Translations under genes and position numbers: made by a program | NCBI RefSeq assembly: GCF_036227225.1 | Contig: NZ_CP109444.1 | Location: 10,273,501 to 10,337,500 of the forward strand | Length of the DNA stretch: 64,000 nucleotides | DNA from: Streptomyces sp. NBC_01478 | GTDB taxonomy: Bacteria; Actinomycetota; Actinomycetes; Streptomycetales; Streptomycetaceae | Direction: 5' to 3' | In this document: one piece after another, positions 36,347 through 47,385 of the stretch | Position numbering within the stretch: the first letter of the stretch is position 1 | Layout: each line of letters begins with the position of its first letter | Notes under the pieces: generated by a model | The model's input: only the letters and a program-made list of their open reading frames with translations | Databases searched by the model: none | Told to the model about the DNA's origin: nothing

Positions 36347-37764
36347 GCGACGGCATCCTCGAACCCCTGCTCCCGGCCCTGGGACCCTGGCTGGAGGGGC
36401 GCCGCTGGTTCGACGCCCGCTTCACCGGGGCACACCTCGAAGCCCGCGCCGCGTCCCTGCTCGGCGACGAACCGCCCCTGCTGCTGCACGCCGTGGTCAC
36501 GGCCCGCCGCCCGGGCGGACAGGTCCTCCACTACCAACTCCTGCTCGGCCTGCGCCCCGAACTCCCCGCCCGCCTCGAACCCGCCGCCGTCACCACCGTC
36601 CCGGCCGGTCCCTGGCAGGGCTGGCGGGTCTACGACGCGCTCGCCGACGGCGCCCTCCTCGGACTGCTGCTGCGCACCCTGGCGGGCGGCGGCGCGGGCC
36701 CCGGCCCACGCCTGGAACGCACCGGCCGTTACCCGCTCCCGGTCGGCCTCGTCCCGCACCCGCTCGACGGCGAGATGAGCAACACCGCCGTGGCCTACGG
36801 CGGCCGTATCCTCCTCAAGATCTTCCGCCGCCCCGAACCGGGCCCGCACACCGAGGTCGAGGCCCTGCACGCCCTCACCCGGGAACACTGCGAGCGCACC
36901 CCCCGCCTCTACGGCGCCCTGCACAGCGACGCCCCCGGTGCCGAAGGCCTGGTGCTCGGCCTCGTCGAGGAGTTCCTGCCCGACGCCCGCGACGGCTGGG
37001 AGGAGGCGGTACGGCACGCGAGCGACTGCATGGCGGACGCGTGCCGCGGCGTACCGGCGGGCGGCGGATTCACCCCGCACGCCCGCAGCCTGGGCCGGGC
37101 CGTGGCCGAGGTGCACGGCGCGCTGGACCGGGCGTTCGGCCGCAGCCGGCTCACCGCACCGGACGTGGCCGAGGAGGCGGCGCGGATGAACATGCGGCTC
37201 AAGGAGGCCGCCGAGGAGGTCCCCGCGCTCGCCCGCTACACCACCCGGCTCGGCGCCCTCTTCGACGACTACGCCCGGGTCGCCGGGCGCGGCTCACCCG
37301 TCTTCGCCCAGCGCACCCACGGCGATCTGCACCTGGGGCAGGCGCTGCGCGCCGCCGACGGCTGGCGGATCGTCGACTTCGAGGGCGAACCGGCCCGCAC
37401 CGCCGCCGAACGCGCCCTCCCGCAGCCGGTGTTGCGGGACGTCGCCGGCATGCTGCGCTCCTTCGACTACGCGGCCCGCACGGGCCTCGCCACCCTGGAG
37501 TCCGCCGATCCCCAGGACGGCTCGCCCGCCGGGCGGCTGCGCCGGCGCCGGCGGGCGGCCGCATGGGCGGTCCGCAACCGGCGCGCCTTCGTCGAGGGCT
37601 ACGCGTCGGCCGGGCGCGAGGACCCGCGTTGTCAGCCCGTGGTGCTGCGCGCCTTCGAGGCGGACAAGGCGATCTACGAGGCCGTGTACGAATCCCGCCT
37701 CCGCCCCGAACGGCTGCCCATTCCGCTCGCCGCGGTGCACCGCCTGGCGAATTCCTCCCGCTGA
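36343..37764 (+). CDS. mak: Maltokinase (Pep2/Mak)
   Basis: A 473-residue kinase that makes maltose 1-phosphate, the GlgE substrate. The kinase core has HGDLHLGQAL (His326-Asp328) and WRIVDFEGEP, the metal and catalytic motifs of the family. The N-terminal domain includes LEGRRWFDAR, which is the maltokinase signature. The start overlaps the glgE stop (ATGA). In many actinomycetes this gene is fused or adjacent to treS; here it follows glgE directly. Confidence 0.95.
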   Translation: MSDGILEPLLPALGPWLEGRRWFDARFTGAHLEARAASLLGDEPPLLLHAVVTARRPGGQVLHYQLLLGLRPELPARLEPAAVTTVPAGPWQGWRVYDALADGALLGLLLRTLAGGGAGPGPRLERTGRYPLPVGLVPHPLDGEMSNTAVAYGGRILLKIFRRPEPGPHTEVEALHALTREHCERTPRLYGALHSDAPGAEGLVLGLVEEFLPDARDGWEEAVRHASDCMADACRGVPAGGGFTPHARSLGRAVAEVHGALDRAFGRSRLTAPDVAEEAARMNMRLKEAAEEVPALARYTTRLGALFDDYARVAGRGSPVFAQRTHGDLHLGQALRAADGWRIVDFEGEPARTAAERALPQPVLRDVAGMLRSFDYAARTGLATLESADPQDGSPAGRLRRRRRAAAWAVRNRRAFVEGYASAGREDPRCQPVVLRAFEADKAIYEAVYESRLRPERLPIPLAAVHRLANSSR

Positions 37765-37894
37765 TCCTCCGCCGAATTCACCGTCGCACGCCGGGAATTC
37801 CGGTGACGGAAAGGGGGCGGAATTCGGGTGGCCCTCGGGCGGCCTTCGGGAATGGACCGGTCCGGTCACCACCACCCGTCGACCGGAGACACGA

Positions 37895-37935
37895 CGAACC
37901 CCCCGGCCCGGACACCTGTCCAGGCGGGGGGTTCG
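37895..37935. terminator. Branched hairpin, likely bidirectional terminator
   Basis: An 11-bp perfect outer stem (37895-37905 with 37925-37935) encloses a small inner stem (37910-37914 with 37917-37921). It lies between the convergent maltokinase and HTH-TPR genes. The surrounding 37765-38122 holds no gene. Confidence 0.7.
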
Positions 37936-37998
37936 CAGGGCTCGGATCCGGCCGGAACCGGAACCGGGTCGCCTGCCCTGTCGGGCCCTTCGACGGGT

Positions 37999-38046
37999 AA
38001 AGGTCCCTGCCTTTACCGGGGGAGACAGCCAAAGGTCCACGCCTTT
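37999..38046. repeat. Two copies of the palindrome-like AAAGGTCCNNGCCTTT
   Basis: The copies lie at 37999-38014 and 38031-38046, 32 bp apart (about three helix turns). Each forms a small stem (AAAGG/CCTTT; the first extends to GGTAAAGG/CCTTTACC). They may be binding sites or weak terminators at the end of the regulator gene. Confidence 0.6.
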
Positions 38047-38122
38047 GCGCGGGGCTGCCCGCGAGATGAACTCCACCGAGAAGGTGGGGAACTCGGCCGG
38101 ATTCGGGAAAACGGCCTGGGGT

Positions 38123-39478
38123 TCAGGAACGGTGGTGCTCGGTGAAGATCTGGCTGGGGTCGCGGTGCGGAGCCATGCCGGCCGCCGACAGGGCCCGGTC
38201 GTACGCCTTGAGGGCCTCGGCGGTGTTGCCCTGCCGCTTCCACAGGTCGCCCAGGTAACGCCAGTTGAGGGCCACCTGGTGGGACGGCCGGAACTGGCGC
38301 AACTGCCGGGTGGCGGCCTGGAGATACTGCGCGGCCTGGTCGTGGTTGCCGCGCATGAGCTGGATCTCCGCGAGGGTGCCCCGGGCGCCGACGGCCTGGA
38401 TGCGGGACTCGGTGCCGGTCAGCCCGAGCGCGCGCTCGGCGTGCGCCGCGGCCTCGTCCCATTGCCCGAGCATCGCGTCCGCGTCGGCGAGCCCGATCTC
38501 GCACTGGGCGAGCTCCGGCGCGTTGCCCACCTCGGCCAGCAGTTGCTGCGCCTCCTCCAACAACTGTTTGCCGCGCGCCGGTTCGGGCTCGTCGACCTGG
38601 AGGAGCAGTGAGCCGTAGTTCATCTTGAGCATGGCGAGGTGGCGCAGGTTGTCGTCCTCCGACATCAGCGCGAGCGCCCGCTCGACCAGGGCCATGGCCT
38701 CGTTCAACTGGCCCCGGGAGCGGGCCACCAGACCCGCGTTCCAGTACACGGCGCCCCGTGCGGCCCGGGCGCCCTGCTTCTCGGCGGCGTCCAGGAGCTT
38801 GCCGCCCATGAGCTGGGCGCGGGTCAGGTCACCGCGCATGTGGTACGACGCCATGAGCGTGGCGCCGAGCTGGACGTGGTCGACCGTCACGTCCAGGCCG
38901 AGGGCGTCCAGCCGGGACATGGCGCGCTCGCCGATCTCGATGCTGAGGGTGATGTCGCCGGCGTTGCGATAGCAGCGGCACAGGGCGACCGCGATCTGGC
39001 ACCACTCGGCGGAACCCGGGGCCAGGTCGGGGTCGCGGTGGAGTTCCTCCAGGACCGCGATGGCCGCCTCGGTGCGGTCGAGCTTCTCCAGCGCGGAGGC
39101 CTGGCCCATGCGGGCGCGCCGGGTCATGGTGACGTCGAGGAGGCTCGGCCTGGTCAGGAGTTCGCTGAGGGTCTGCAGGGCCTCGCCGTTGCTGCCGTTG
39201 CGCAGGGCCATCTCGCCGAAGGCCAGCCGCAGTCGCGCCTCTTCCAGCTCGTGGTCGTCCCGGCCGCTGCGCAGGTACTCCGCGGAGCAGCCGAGGCGCT
39301 CCGCGAGCGCCGCGAGCACCGACTCCGAGGGGGCGCGCTTGCCGGATTCGATCAAGGAGATGTAGCTCGCCGATATCTCGCTGGACGCCAGATCCTGCTG
39401 CTTGAGGCCACGTTTGCCGCGCAGCAGCCGGATGCGCTCACCCAGCCCTGTGGTCGTCGTGTTTTCGAGAGGGTCCAT
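38123..39478 (-). CDS. HTH-TPR regulator (RRNPP-like peptide receptor candidate)
   Basis: A 451-residue regulator. Residues about 13-67 form an XRE-type HTH (RIRLLRGKRGLKQQDLASSE, then SYISLIESGKRAPS), followed by a long TPR superhelix from about 80 to 445 (for example ALMSEDDNLRHLAMLKMNYG and AYDRALSAAG). HTH plus a C-terminal TPR array is the architecture of peptide-binding regulators such as PlcR, Rgg and NprR, though this one is longer. AAGGAG lies 5 nt before ATG 39478. It is divergent from a small exported-peptide gene, with low-GC spacer DNA holding inverted repeats. Peptide binding is inference. Confidence 0.9.
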   Translation of the reverse strand: MDPLENTTTTGLGERIRLLRGKRGLKQQDLASSEISASYISLIESGKRAPSESVLAALAERLGCSAEYLRSGRDDHELEEARLRLAFGEMALRNGSNGEALQTLSELLTRPSLLDVTMTRRARMGQASALEKLDRTEAAIAVLEELHRDPDLAPGSAEWCQIAVALCRCYRNAGDITLSIEIGERAMSRLDALGLDVTVDHVQLGATLMASYHMRGDLTRAQLMGGKLLDAAEKQGARAARGAVYWNAGLVARSRGQLNEAMALVERALALMSEDDNLRHLAMLKMNYGSLLLQVDEPEPARGKQLLEEAQQLLAEVGNAPELAQCEIGLADADAMLGQWDEAAAHAERALGLTGTESRIQAVGARGTLAEIQLMRGNHDQAAQYLQAATRQLRQFRPSHQVALNWRYLGDLWKRQGNTAEALKAYDRALSAAGMAPHRDPSQIFTEHHRS

Positions 39479-39612
39479 GTGGGCTCCTTGGAGGTGGCTA
39501 TGACCACCGGGATGACAGATCAACGTTACCAGTAAGTCGGTTGCGATCCAATGGAGTTGGCATGATCGATTCGCTGGCGCGAAGTGGTCCGGGCTGGTCT
39601 GGACTGGCATTT

Positions 39613-39634
39613 TCTGAATTGACACTAATTCAGA
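39613..39634. promoter_or_regulatory. Inverted repeat TCTGAATT-N6-AATTCAGA
   Basis: A perfect 8-bp inverted repeat with a 6-bp spacer (39613-39620 with 39627-39634) lies in the spacer between the divergent HTH-TPR and peptide genes, about 135 bp before the regulator start. It is AT-rich, unlike the genome, and is a good candidate operator for the regulator's own control. Confidence 0.6.
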
Positions 39635-39687
39635 TTTCATTTGGGCAAGGGCGTTCCGCTTTTCGAGATCGTCTTTTGCAAGATTAA

Positions 39688-39731
39688 TACTTGACTCATT
39701 GAGTAAGTTCTTGTTGACTCGTCTTGTCAAC
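39688..39731 (+). promoter_or_regulatory. Direct TTGACTC repeats and GTTGAC-N7-GTCAAC inverted repeat before the peptide gene
   Basis: TACTTGACTC at 39688-39697 and GTTGACT at 39713-39719 are separated by 15 bp, so TTGACT recurs at 23 bp. The second copy also forms an inverted repeat with GTCAAC at 39726-39731. ACTCA-T-TGAGT (39694-39704) is a further small palindrome. The same split motif with the same spacing lies before the operon at 53860. These sites are 34-78 bp upstream of the peptide start and are probable activator sites or promoter elements. Confidence 0.6.
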
Positions 39732-39765
39732 GCGTCATCCGTAAATGCTCGGAGAGGAGATTTTC

Positions 39766-39918
39766 ATGAGCATCAAAATATTCACGCTCATAGCAATCGT
39801 CGTCTTCGTCGGTGGACTTGTGACGAGCGGACTCTGGTTCAACGGTTCGGGTGCCACCACCCATCCCCTGCGCGAAGGCATCGCACAGTCCAGCGGTGCG
39901 AGCGGTGCCTGCTGCTGA
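39766..39918 (+). CDS. Small exported peptide, candidate signalling propeptide (50 aa)
   Basis: A 50-residue peptide not previously apparent as a longer frame. Residues 1-4 (MSIK) are a short basic start; residues 5-24 form a hydrophobic helix (IFTLIAIVVFVGGLVTSGLW). The polar tail ends in SSGASGACC, with two adjacent cysteines at the C-terminus. GGAGAGGAG sits 5-7 nt before the ATG, a near-perfect ribosome site. The layout of leader helix plus short tail is that of a propeptide released by secretion and trimming, as for SHP or PapR. It lies beside an HTH-TPR gene and an oligopeptide transporter. Alternative: a small membrane protein. Confidence 0.75.
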   Translation: MSIKIFTLIAIVVFVGGLVTSGLWFNGSGATTHPLREGIAQSSGASGACC

Positions 39919-39951
39919 GGCGACGCCCGCACCGAGAACGGCACTTCAGGC

Positions 39952-42437
<2,486 letters not shown>

Positions 42438-42441
<4 letters not shown>

Positions 42442-43334
42442 CCGGACATCCCCGACACGCCGGTCAGGGACGGCGCCGCCGCGGAGTCCGGCGTCGTCGG
42501 GTCCAGCGCGTCCCGCAGGGCCCCGCCGACGAGGTTGACGGCCAGCACGAACGCGATCAGCAGCCCCGTGGGGAAGAAGAACATCCACGGATACACCAGC
42601 GCCACCTCCGTCGCGTCCGCGATCAGCGTGCCCAGGGAGACGTCGGGCGGCTGGACGCCCAGCCCGAAGTACGAAAGCCCGGTCTCGCTGATCACCGCCC
42701 CGCCCACGGCGATGGTCGCGTCCGTGATCAGGAACGACGCCGTGTGCGGCAGCACATGCCGCCAGATGATCCGCATGGACGAGACGCCCATCAGCCGTGC
42801 CACCACCACGAATTGACGCTCTTTCAGGGAAAGTGTCATGCCGCGCACCGCCCGCGCGGTGACCATCCAGCCCAGCAGCGCCAGCAGTCCGACCAGCGCC
42901 GTCCAGCCCCACTCGCGCAGCCTCGGCGCGACCACCACCAGCACCAGGAGACCCGGCAGGACGAGCATGAGGTCCACGACGAACATCAGCACCCGGTCGG
43001 TCCAGCCGCCGAAGTAGCCGGCGCAGGCGCCCACTGCCGCGGCCAGTACGGTCGAGAACAGGGCCACCAGCAGCCCGATCAGCAGCGACTTCTGCAGACC
43101 CCGTACCACCTGCGCGAACACGTCCTGCCCGATCCGGTTGGTGCCCATCCAGTGCCGTGCGTCCGGCGGCTGCCGCAGCGCCGTGTAGTCGACGTCCGTG
43201 TGGGTCCACGGGCTGAGAGACGGCCCCACGAAGGCCAGCGCGAACAGCACCAGTAGCACCGCGAGCCCGCACACCGCCCCTGGCCGCCGCACCATCCGCC
43301 GCAGCACCGCCCGCCCCCGCCCCCCGGCGCTCAC
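42438..43334 (-). CDS. Oligopeptide ABC permease (DppC/OppC-like)
   Basis: A 298-residue permease with about six membrane segments. The family N-terminus (GTNRIGQDVFAQVVRGLQKS) and the EAA-loop region (VARLMGVSSMRIIWRHVLPH) are present, then ISETGLSYFGLGVQPPDVSLG, which is diagnostic for DppC/OppC. I place the start at GTG 43334, overlapping the upstream permease stop (GTGA), instead of a longer frame from 43472. Confidence 0.93.
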
Positions 43335-44314
43335 GGCTGCCGTACCCGGGGATCGAGGAGCGCGTGCACGACATCGGCCAGCAGCCCGGCGAGCAGCACG
43401 ACGGCCGCGGCGAACAGGTCGATCGCCACCACCGAGTTGACGTCGCCCTTCTGCACCGAGTCGACGAGCCAACTGCCCATGCCGGGCCAGCCGAAGATCT
43501 CCTCGGTGAACACGGCCCCGGTGAACAGGGTCAGCATCCCGAAGGAGAAGAACACCGACACCGGGACGAGCGAGATCCGCAGCCCGTGCCGCAGCAGCGC
43601 CTGCCCCGGGGTGAGCCCCTTGGCCTGCGCGGTGCGCAGATGGTCGGCGCCGAGCACATCCAGGGTGGCGGCCCGCTGGTAGCGGCTGTACGAGGCGATC
43701 GCGGGGATCGCCACACAGATCGCCGGGAGGAGCAAGTGGGCTGCCGTGTCGCGCAGGTGGACCGGCCAGCCGCCCTGCAGTCCCGGTGTGTGCTCACCCG
43801 TGTAGAGGATGACGGTGCTGCCGGCGGCCCGGTTGACCGCCAGCGCCCCGGTCTTCAGCAGCAGCGCCAGCACGAACGTGGGCACGCACAGCACCGCGAA
43901 CGAGAACACCGTCAGCACCCGGTCGCCCAGTTTGCCGCGCCGGACCGCCGCCCACACCCCGGCCAGCACGCCGACGGCCGTGCCGGTCACAGTGCCCACC
44001 AGGAGCAGCCGTGCCGACACCCCGACCCGGCGGCCGAACTCGGCGTTCACGGACTCGCCGTCGATGGTCCGGCCCAGGTCGCCGTGGACGGCCCGGTCCG
44101 CCCAGTGCGCGAACCGTGCGGGCAGCGGGGCGCGGTCGTCCATGCCCAGGCGGGACAGCTCGGCGTCGACGACCCGGCTGGGCGGGGGCGGCTGCCGGCC
44201 CTCGAAGTAGGCGCGCGGATCGAGCGCCGCCGAGGCGAGTGCGTAGGTGAGGACGACGGAGGAGAGGAAGAGGATCGTGCAGTGGACCAGGCGCCTGATG
44301 ATCAGGGAGAGCAT
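43331..44314 (-). CDS. Oligopeptide ABC permease (DppB/OppB-like)
   Basis: A 327-residue permease of the DppB type. The N-terminal helix (IIRRLVHCTILFLSSVVLTY) is followed by a periplasmic-type loop, the EAA-loop region (RTAQAKGLTPGQALLRHGLR) and TGAVFTEEIFGWPGMGSWLVDSV, the DppB signature. It is the first gene of the three-gene minus-strand operon and is divergent from the lipoprotein gene, with about 110 bp between them. Confidence 0.94.
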   Translation of the reverse strand: MLSLIIRRLVHCTILFLSSVVLTYALASAALDPRAYFEGRQPPPPSRVVDAELSRLGMDDRAPLPARFAHWADRAVHGDLGRTIDGESVNAEFGRRVGVSARLLLVGTVTGTAVGVLAGVWAAVRRGKLGDRVLTVFSFAVLCVPTFVLALLLKTGALAVNRAAGSTVILYTGEHTPGLQGGWPVHLRDTAAHLLLPAICVAIPAIASYSRYQRAATLDVLGADHLRTAQAKGLTPGQALLRHGLRISLVPVSVFFSFGMLTLFTGAVFTEEIFGWPGMGSWLVDSVQKGDVNSVVAIDLFAAAVVLLAGLLADVVHALLDPRVRQP

Positions 44315-44426
44315 GGAACTCGTTCCGCTTCATGTGGGTGACACATCGTGATGTTAAGCTCCGGCTCCGCAATTCGCCGGACAGTTCGGGCAGTTGACGG
44401 TTCGTCCGCACCGGGAGGGCCGTGGG

Positions 44427-46112
44427 GTGCAGCGTTTACGGGTCTGGTCCGCGTGGACGGTGGCGTGTGCGCTCACCCTCCTCACCGCGACCGGTTGTAC
44501 CGGCTCCCCGGCCCCCGAAGGACATGCGGCCCTGCCGACGTACGGCACCTACGACATCAACTCCCGGCCCTCGGCGGCCCTTCGCTCGGGCGGGACACTG
44601 ACCCTGCCGATCGCGCAGATGATCACGCAGTTCAACTTCGACCACGTCGACGGCGCCCTGGACGACGTGTGGACCGTCGACAGCTTCACCGAGCCGCGGC
44701 TCTTCGCCCGTGACGTCAAGGGTGTCCCGCACGCGGTTCCCGAGTACCTGCTCTCCGCGTCCGTCACCGGCACCTCGCCCCAGGTCGTCACCTACCGGCT
44801 CAACCCCAAGGCCCGCTGGTCCGACGGAACGGCCCTGGGCTGGCGGGACTTCGCCGCCCAGTGGCACGCGCTCAGCGGCGCCGACCAGCGCTATCTGGTC
44901 GCCGACACCAGCGGCTACGACCGGATCTCCGACGTGCGCCAGGGCGCCGGCCCGCACGAGGTCCGCGTCACCTTCAAGCGGCCGTACGCCGACTGGCGCA
45001 GGCTGTTCACCCCGCTCTTCCCGGCCGCCGGCTATGACACCCCGCAGCGCTTCAACACCGACTGGCAGGGGCAACTGCCCATCACCGCAGGGCCGTTCAA
45101 GCTGGCCTCGGTCGACCGGACGGCGCAGACGCTCACCTTCGTGCCCGACCCCCGCTGGTGGGGCACCCGGCCCCGGCTCGACCGGATCGTCTTCCGTGTC
45201 CTCGACGCCGACGCCGCCCTCCAGGCCTTCCTGAACGGCGAGGTCGACGCGGTCAACGCGGCCACCAGCGAGGCCTACGCCCAGTTGAAGAGCGCCCGCG
45301 ACAGCGACATCCGGATCGGGTCCGCGTGGGACGAGGTGCACATCACCCTCAACGGCGCGGGCGGCCCGCTGGCCGACCGGGCCGTGCGCAACGCGGTCCA
45401 ACAGGCCGTGGACCGCTCGGCGTTGGCCGAGGTCGCGGCCCAGGGCCTCCCGGTGAAGGTGCCGCTGCTCGGCAACCACTTCTTCATGACCAACCAGCCC
45501 GGATACGCCGACAACTCCCGCCCGTACGGCAGTTACGACCCCGAAGCCGCCGAGCGGGCCCTGGACGCCGCGGGCTGGCAGAGCCCGGGCAGCGGGAGGA
45601 CCCGGGTCAAGGGCGGCAAGAACCTCACCCTCCGCTTCGTGCTGAGCGAGGGCACCAACCGGCTCGGCGAGGATCTCGCCCAGCTCGTCCAGCACATGCT
45701 CGCCCAGGTCGGCGTCCAGGTCGTCATCCAGCAGGTGCCCGCCTCCGCCTACGCGTCCCAGTACCTGGAGAAGGGCAACTTCGACCTCGCCATCTTCCGC
45801 TTCACCGGCCTCACCTACCCGAGCTCCGCCTACGCGATCTACCGCCGCCCGGAGGCGGGACAGCCGTTCCAGAACTACGGCGGGGTCGGCTCGGCCGAGG
45901 TGGACGGGCTCCTCGCCCAGGCCGTCGGCACCCTCGACCAGAAGGCGGCCCGGAAGCTCTACGACCGGGCGGACGCCGAGATCTGGCGGCTCGGCCACGA
46001 CATCGAGCTCTACCAGCGGCCGCAGATCCTCGCCGTGCGCGAGGGGCTGGCGAACTACGGGGTGCCGGGACTCGGCGACGTGGACTTCAGCCGGGTCGGG
46101 TGGCAGAAGTGA
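44427..46112 (+). CDS. Oligopeptide-binding lipoprotein of the ABC transporter (TTA codon at position 4)
   Basis: A 561-residue extracytoplasmic solute-binding protein of family 5 (SBP_bac_5). The signal peptide ends in a lipobox (LTATGC, Cys24), so it is membrane anchored. The family block ARWSDGTALGWRDFAAQW and the C-terminal ANYGVPGLGDVDFS fit peptide-binding proteins such as OppA, DppA and BldKB. The start is GTG 44427 with GGGAGGG about 8 nt upstream. Codon 4 is TTA (44436-44438), which requires the rare bldA tRNA, so expression is expected only in late or developing cultures. It is divergent from the permease genes. Confidence 0.92.
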   Translation: MQRLRVWSAWTVACALTLLTATGCTGSPAPEGHAALPTYGTYDINSRPSAALRSGGTLTLPIAQMITQFNFDHVDGALDDVWTVDSFTEPRLFARDVKGVPHAVPEYLLSASVTGTSPQVVTYRLNPKARWSDGTALGWRDFAAQWHALSGADQRYLVADTSGYDRISDVRQGAGPHEVRVTFKRPYADWRRLFTPLFPAAGYDTPQRFNTDWQGQLPITAGPFKLASVDRTAQTLTFVPDPRWWGTRPRLDRIVFRVLDADAALQAFLNGEVDAVNAATSEAYAQLKSARDSDIRIGSAWDEVHITLNGAGGPLADRAVRNAVQQAVDRSALAEVAAQGLPVKVPLLGNHFFMTNQPGYADNSRPYGSYDPEAAERALDAAGWQSPGSGRTRVKGGKNLTLRFVLSEGTNRLGEDLAQLVQHMLAQVGVQVVIQQVPASAYASQYLEKGNFDLAIFRFTGLTYPSSAYAIYRRPEAGQPFQNYGGVGSAEVDGLLAQAVGTLDQKAARKLYDRADAEIWRLGHDIELYQRPQILAVREGLANYGVPGLGDVDFSRVGWQK

Positions 46113-46117
46113 GCGCA

Positions 46118-46155
46118 CGGCGGCCCCGTACGGACGAATCCGTACGGGGCCGCCG
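46118..46155. terminator. Bidirectional hairpin, 17-bp perfect stem
   Basis: A perfect 17-bp stem (46118-46134 with 46139-46155) closes on a CGAA tetraloop between the convergent lipoprotein gene and the IS701-type gene. Confidence 0.88.
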
Positions 46156-46167
46156 CGGGGTGCGTGT

Positions 46168-47385
46168 TCAGACACGCGTCCGGCTCAGTGCTCTCTCGTC
46201 GGCCTGCTGGCGCACCATGTCGTAGCCCAACGCGGCCGAGGCCAGCGTCACATGGTGGTGCCAGCCCCGGAAGGACCGGCCCTCGAAGTCGCCGAGCCCG
46301 AACTCCTCGTGCATCCGGACCAGCGCCTCCTCGGCGAACCGCCTGAGCTGCGCCAGCGGCACGATCTCCGCGAGCCGGCGGGCCGGGAGGTTCGTCAGCC
46401 AGTAGGCGCGCGGCCGGGGCCGGCCGTAGGGCCAGTCGGCGAGGAGCAGCCGCGGCCGGGGTGCCGTGGCGGCGGCCGGGTCCGCGCGCAGCAGGACCGG
46501 GCCCGCCACGAACTCCGAGTGCCGCATGCGCTCGGTCACCGGATCGTGCCAGGTCACCGAGGTGCGCTCACCGTGCCGGGCCGCGTGCGCGGCGAGTTCG
46601 GCGAGCGTGCCGCGCACCCCCGGGGCGGTGGCCTGCCGGCGCGGCAGCAGCACCGGGGTGTGCGGCGCGGCCTGTACGAGATAGCCGAGTCCCCGTGCCT
46701 CCAGACCGCGCAGCAGGGGATCAGGGTCGCTCTCGCAGCGCCAGTCGGCCAGTACCGGCAGCGGTTCCAGGGACCACTCGTCGAGCATCTCGTCGAGCGC
46801 CTCCAGGACATAGCTCCAGCGGGGCCGGCAGCGTTCCTGGACCGGTACGTGGGCCTGGCCGCGCAGTCGCTCGTCGAGGTCCCAGCGGGCCGGCAGCATC
46901 AGCCGCCAGTTCACCGGGACCCCGCCGGCCTGCCCCACCAGTGAGGCGGCGAGCGCCAGTTGGCAGTTCACGGTCCGTTCCTGGGAGGTCGCGTACTGGC
47001 GGGCCACGCCCACCGACCGGTCGCCGTTCTTGGCGAAGACGACCTCGTCGATGGACCAGGCCTCGGCCCGCGAGGCCCGCACCACCTGCCGGGCGAGCCG
47101 CCCCCGTACGGGAGCCGACGCCCACGGACTCTGGTTCACGAACTGCTGGATCTGCTGCACGGCCCGCTTGCCGAGCACCTGCTCGGAGATCCGGGCGGGC
47201 GTCTTGCGCCCGGGCACGTCCAGCAGCCCGCGCACATACACCTCGCCCCAGCGCCGCTGGTCGGCACGGGTGAAGTCGCCGAACAGATCACGGCAGTAGG
47301 CGGGGAGACCGGCCAGTGCGCCCGGCGGTGCCCCCGGGGTGCGCACGGAGGGTAATGGGAGGGTGAACGTCGCGAGTTCAGTCAT
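46168..47385 (-). CDS. IS701-type transposase-like protein, probably domesticated
   Basis: A 405-residue intact protein of the IS701-type DDE family. Markers are FGDFTRADQRRWGEVYVRGLL, GRKTPARISEQVLG, and the first catalytic Asp region WSIDEVVFAKNG. VLADWRCESDPDP and FEGRSFRGWHHHVTLAS follow, so the DDE residues look preserved. ATG 47385 overlaps the upstream AGE-STAS stop by 8 bp, and the hairpin at 46118 follows the stop, so it behaves as the last gene of a host operon instead of a free insertion sequence. I did not find terminal inverted repeats. Confidence 0.85.
   Translation of the reverse strand: MTELATFTLPLPSVRTPGAPPGALAGLPAYCRDLFGDFTRADQRRWGEVYVRGLLDVPGRKTPARISEQVLGKRAVQQIQQFVNQSPWASAPVRGRLARQVVRASRAEAWSIDEVVFAKNGDRSVGVARQYATSQERTVNCQLALAASLVGQAGGVPVNWRLMLPARWDLDERLRGQAHVPVQERCRPRWSYVLEALDEMLDEWSLEPLPVLADWRCESDPDPLLRGLEARGLGYLVQAAPHTPVLLPRRQATAPGVRGTLAELAAHAARHGERTSVTWHDPVTERMRHSEFVAGPVLLRADPAAATAPRPRLLLADWPYGRPRPRAYWLTNLPARRLAEIVPLAQLRRFAEEALVRMHEEFGLGDFEGRSFRGWHHHVTLASAALGYDMVRQQADERALSRTRV

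Noticed and set aside
42442..43374. An upstream extension of the fused ATPase frame.
   Set aside because: It is the shadow of the permease gene. The GTGA overlap at 42438-42441 and the NBD opening fix the start at 42441.
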